Positions 6,311 to 7,353 of a stretch of 7,353 nucleotides of DNA are shown here, piece after piece. The notes beneath the pieces are model-generated. The model was not told the origin of the DNA. It was given only the letters and a program-made list of their open reading frames with translations, and made no database searches. A program made the translations under genes and the position numbers. The DNA is from DATDMG01 sp036518955 (GTDB lineage Bacteria > Actinomycetota > Actinomycetes > Actinomycetales > Kineosporiaceae), in the NCBI GenBank assembly GCA_036518955.1, contig DATDMG010000235.1:1-7353 (forward strand), given 5' to 3'. The stretch's first letter is position 1; the number at the start of each line of letters is the position of its first letter.

Positions 6311-6316
6311 GGGAGG
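6311..6316 (+). promoter_or_regulatory. Ribosome binding site of plsC
   Basis: GGGAGG lies 8 bases before the GTG at 6325 and selects that start. The CCTCC directly after it could pair with GGAGG, but the loop would be only 2 bases, so a stable occluding hairpin is doubtful. Confidence 0.65.
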
Positions 6317-6324
6317 TCCCTCCG

Positions 6325-7011
6325 GTGTGGTACGGGCTGCTGCGCTGGTTGGTCGGCGTGGTGTTCCGGGCGGTCTGGCGGCCGGAGGTGGTCGGCCGGG
6401 ACAACGTCCCGCGGACCGGACCGGTGATCATCGCCAGCAACCATCTCTCCTTCATCGACAGCGTGGTGATCCCGCTCGTCGTCCCGTGCCGGGTGCGGTT
6501 CCTGGCGAAGGCGGAGTACTTCGAAGGTCGCGGCCTGCGCGGCAGGAGCGTGCGGCTGTTCTTCCGGCTGGTGGACGCCGTGCCCGTCCGACGGACGGGC
6601 CACCGGGACGCGGTCGCGTCCCTGGAGGCCGGGCTCGCCGTGCTGCGGGAGGGGTCGGCCTTCGGGCTGTACCCCGAAGGCACCCGGTCGCGGGACGGGC
6701 GGCTGTACCGGGGCCGCACCGGCGTCGGCTGGCTCGCGATGGCCAGCGGGGCTCCCGTCGTCCCGGTGACCCTGATCGGCACGCAGCGGATCCAGCCGAT
6801 CGGCGCCCGCGTGCCACGCGTCGCCCGGGTCCGGGTGGTGATCTCTGAGCCGGTCGACCCGACCCCGTGGCTCACCCGGGGCGTCAGCGCCGGCCGCGCC
6901 CGGCGGGAGATCACGGATACCGTGATGGACCGGATCGCGGCGCACTGGCCCGGCGAGCGGGTGATCGCCTACAACGAGCGCCTGGCCGAGGACGACGACC
7001 CGGCCGCCTGA
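6325..7011 (+). CDS. plsC: 1-Acyl-sn-glycerol-3-phosphate acyltransferase (PlsC family)
   Basis: Membrane-associated enzyme expected to acylate lysophosphatidic acid to phosphatidic acid in phospholipid synthesis. The 228-residue product carries all four acyltransferase motifs: NHLSFID at 39-45 (catalytic His40 and Asp45), VDAVPVRR at 83-90, YPEGTRSRDG at 116-125 for phosphate binding, and VVPVTLIG at 145-152. The N-terminal 1-16 is amphipathic or weakly hydrophobic, consistent with membrane attachment; there is no long transmembrane region. The GTG start has GGGAGG 8 bases upstream. The gene is transcribed away from the kam operon and converges on the amidohydrolase, with 38 bases between the stops. 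Actinobacteria usually have several PlsC paralogues, so a different acyl acceptor is possible. Confidence 0.92.
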   Translation: MWYGLLRWLVGVVFRAVWRPEVVGRDNVPRTGPVIIASNHLSFIDSVVIPLVVPCRVRFLAKAEYFEGRGLRGRSVRLFFRLVDAVPVRRTGHRDAVASLEAGLAVLREGSAFGLYPEGTRSRDGRLYRGRTGVGWLAMASGAPVVPVTLIGTQRIQPIGARVPRVARVRVVISEPVDPTPWLTRGVSAGRARREITDTVMDRIAAHWPGERVIAYNERLAEDDDPAA

Positions 7012-7049
7012 CCGGGCCCGAGGAGGAGAGGCAGGCCGGCGGGGCGGAG

Positions 7050-7353
7050 TCACCGCGCGTCGTGCAGGACCTGCCCGTCACGCACGGTCAGCAGGCAGCG
7101 AGGCTGCTGCGCGCCGTCCAGGTCCGGCAGCCGGCCGGGCACGGCGGGGCCCCCCAGGTCCCAGACCGCGAAGGTGGCCGGCGCACCACGCGTCAGCCGG
7201 CCGGCGCCGTCCACCCGGGCGGCCCGCCAGCCGCCGACGGTGTGCGCGGCGAGTGCGGTCTCGGCGTCCAGGCGCTGCTCGCGGACGCGGTGGCGGGTCG
7301 CGGCCCGGACCGCGCCCCAGGGGTCGAACGGGGTGACCGGTGAGTCGGAGCCG
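7050..7353 (-). CDS. Amidohydrolase family protein, C-terminal part
   Basis: Only the last 100 residues are in the window; the gene continues past the right edge. The visible part begins GSDSPVTPFDPWGAVRAA, the final metal-ligand region of YtcJ-like (amidohydrolase_3) enzymes, with the conserved Asp at residue 3 of this fragment. It continues with ETALAAHTVGGWRAARVDG and the C-terminal beta-sandwich segment RGAPATFAVWDLGG, then a short end VRDGQVLHDAR. This layout is typical of predicted metal-dependent hydrolases of unknown substrate. The stop is TGA at 7052-7050. A complete N-terminal metal-binding HxH motif would be expected outside the window. Confidence 0.85.
   Translation of the reverse strand, partial: GSDSPVTPFDPWGAVRAATRHRVREQRLDAETALAAHTVGGWRAARVDGAGRLTRGAPATFAVWDLGGPAVPGRLPDLDGAQQPRCLLTVRDGQVLHDAR

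Larger units (their letters stand above)
6096..6324. other. Divergent intergenic region between kamD and plsC
   Basis: This must contain the promoters of both the kam operon and plsC. Bases about 6112-6175 are much richer in A and T than the rest of the window and include a 26-base dyad (6128-6153). The half nearer plsC is GC-rich and carries a + strand promoter candidate (6242-6270). No convincing -35/-10 pair was found for kamD; weak elements such as TTGAGA and TAGCAT on the minus strand are not correctly spaced. The kamD leader shows no room for a cobalamin riboswitch. Confidence 0.6.

Noticed and set aside
6311..6323. Hairpin hiding the plsC ribosome site (GGAGG/CCTCC)
   Set aside because: A full 5-pair stem would leave a loop of only 2 bases, and the relaxed form has just 4 pairs.
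7012..7049. Bidirectional terminator between the plsC and amidohydrolase stops
   Set aside because: The 38 bases are GC-rich but show no convincing stem-loop with a T-tract on either strand.
6160..7053. 297-codon minus-strand open frame opposite plsC
   Set aside because: It mirrors plsC, which has all four acyltransferase motifs and a ribosome site; the antisense product is compositionally biased.

Overview
This is high-GC DNA (GC clearly above 70% by eye, codon third positions almost all G or C). The split lnt/ppm1 pair, the fxsA neighbour, and frequent GTG starts with 4-base stop/start overlaps indicate a chromosomal segment of an actinobacterium. Genus cannot be decided from the sequence alone. 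No rRNA, tRNA, CRISPR array, insertion sequence or phage gene is visible.

Left part (1-3071): an FxsA-family membrane protein gene on the + strand faces two minus-strand genes, lnt (apolipoprotein N-acyltransferase) and ppm1 (polyprenol-phosphate mannose synthase). The last two overlap by 4 bases (GTGA) and are very likely translationally coupled. Together they serve the cell envelope: lipoprotein N-acylation and supply of polyprenyl-phosphate mannose for lipoglycans or protein mannosylation. The 3' ends of fxsA and ppm1 run through each other for 424 bases, although their conserved domains only abut. A 284-base gap upstream of lnt holds a good minus-strand promoter candidate (TTGACA-N16-TATCTT) and an inverted repeat.

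Middle part (3356-6095): a compact minus-strand operon kamD-kamE-kal, each junction an ATGA overlap. KamD and KamE are the two subunits of the adenosylcobalamin- and PLP-dependent lysine 5,6-aminomutase. Kal is a hotdog-fold protein resembling 3-aminobutyryl-CoA ammonia-lyase. These represent an early and a late step of the lysine-to-crotonyl-CoA (3,5-diaminohexanoate) pathway known mainly from amino-acid-fermenting anaerobes. The genes for the steps between (kdd, kce) and for lysine 2,3-aminomutase (kamA) are not in the window. The 229-base divergent region upstream of kamD contains a relatively AT-rich pocket with a 26-base dyad symmetry, a plausible operator, and a + strand promoter candidate for the next gene.

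Right part (6325-7353): a PlsC-type 1-acylglycerol-3-phosphate acyltransferase on the + strand, then the C-terminal 100 residues of a minus-strand amidohydrolase (YtcJ-like) running off the right edge. Nothing here is an obviously unknown system. The most notable points are the compact lysine aminomutase/Kal operon in an actinobacterial envelope-gene neighbourhood, the extreme tail-to-tail overlap of fxsA and ppm1, and the candidate kam operator.
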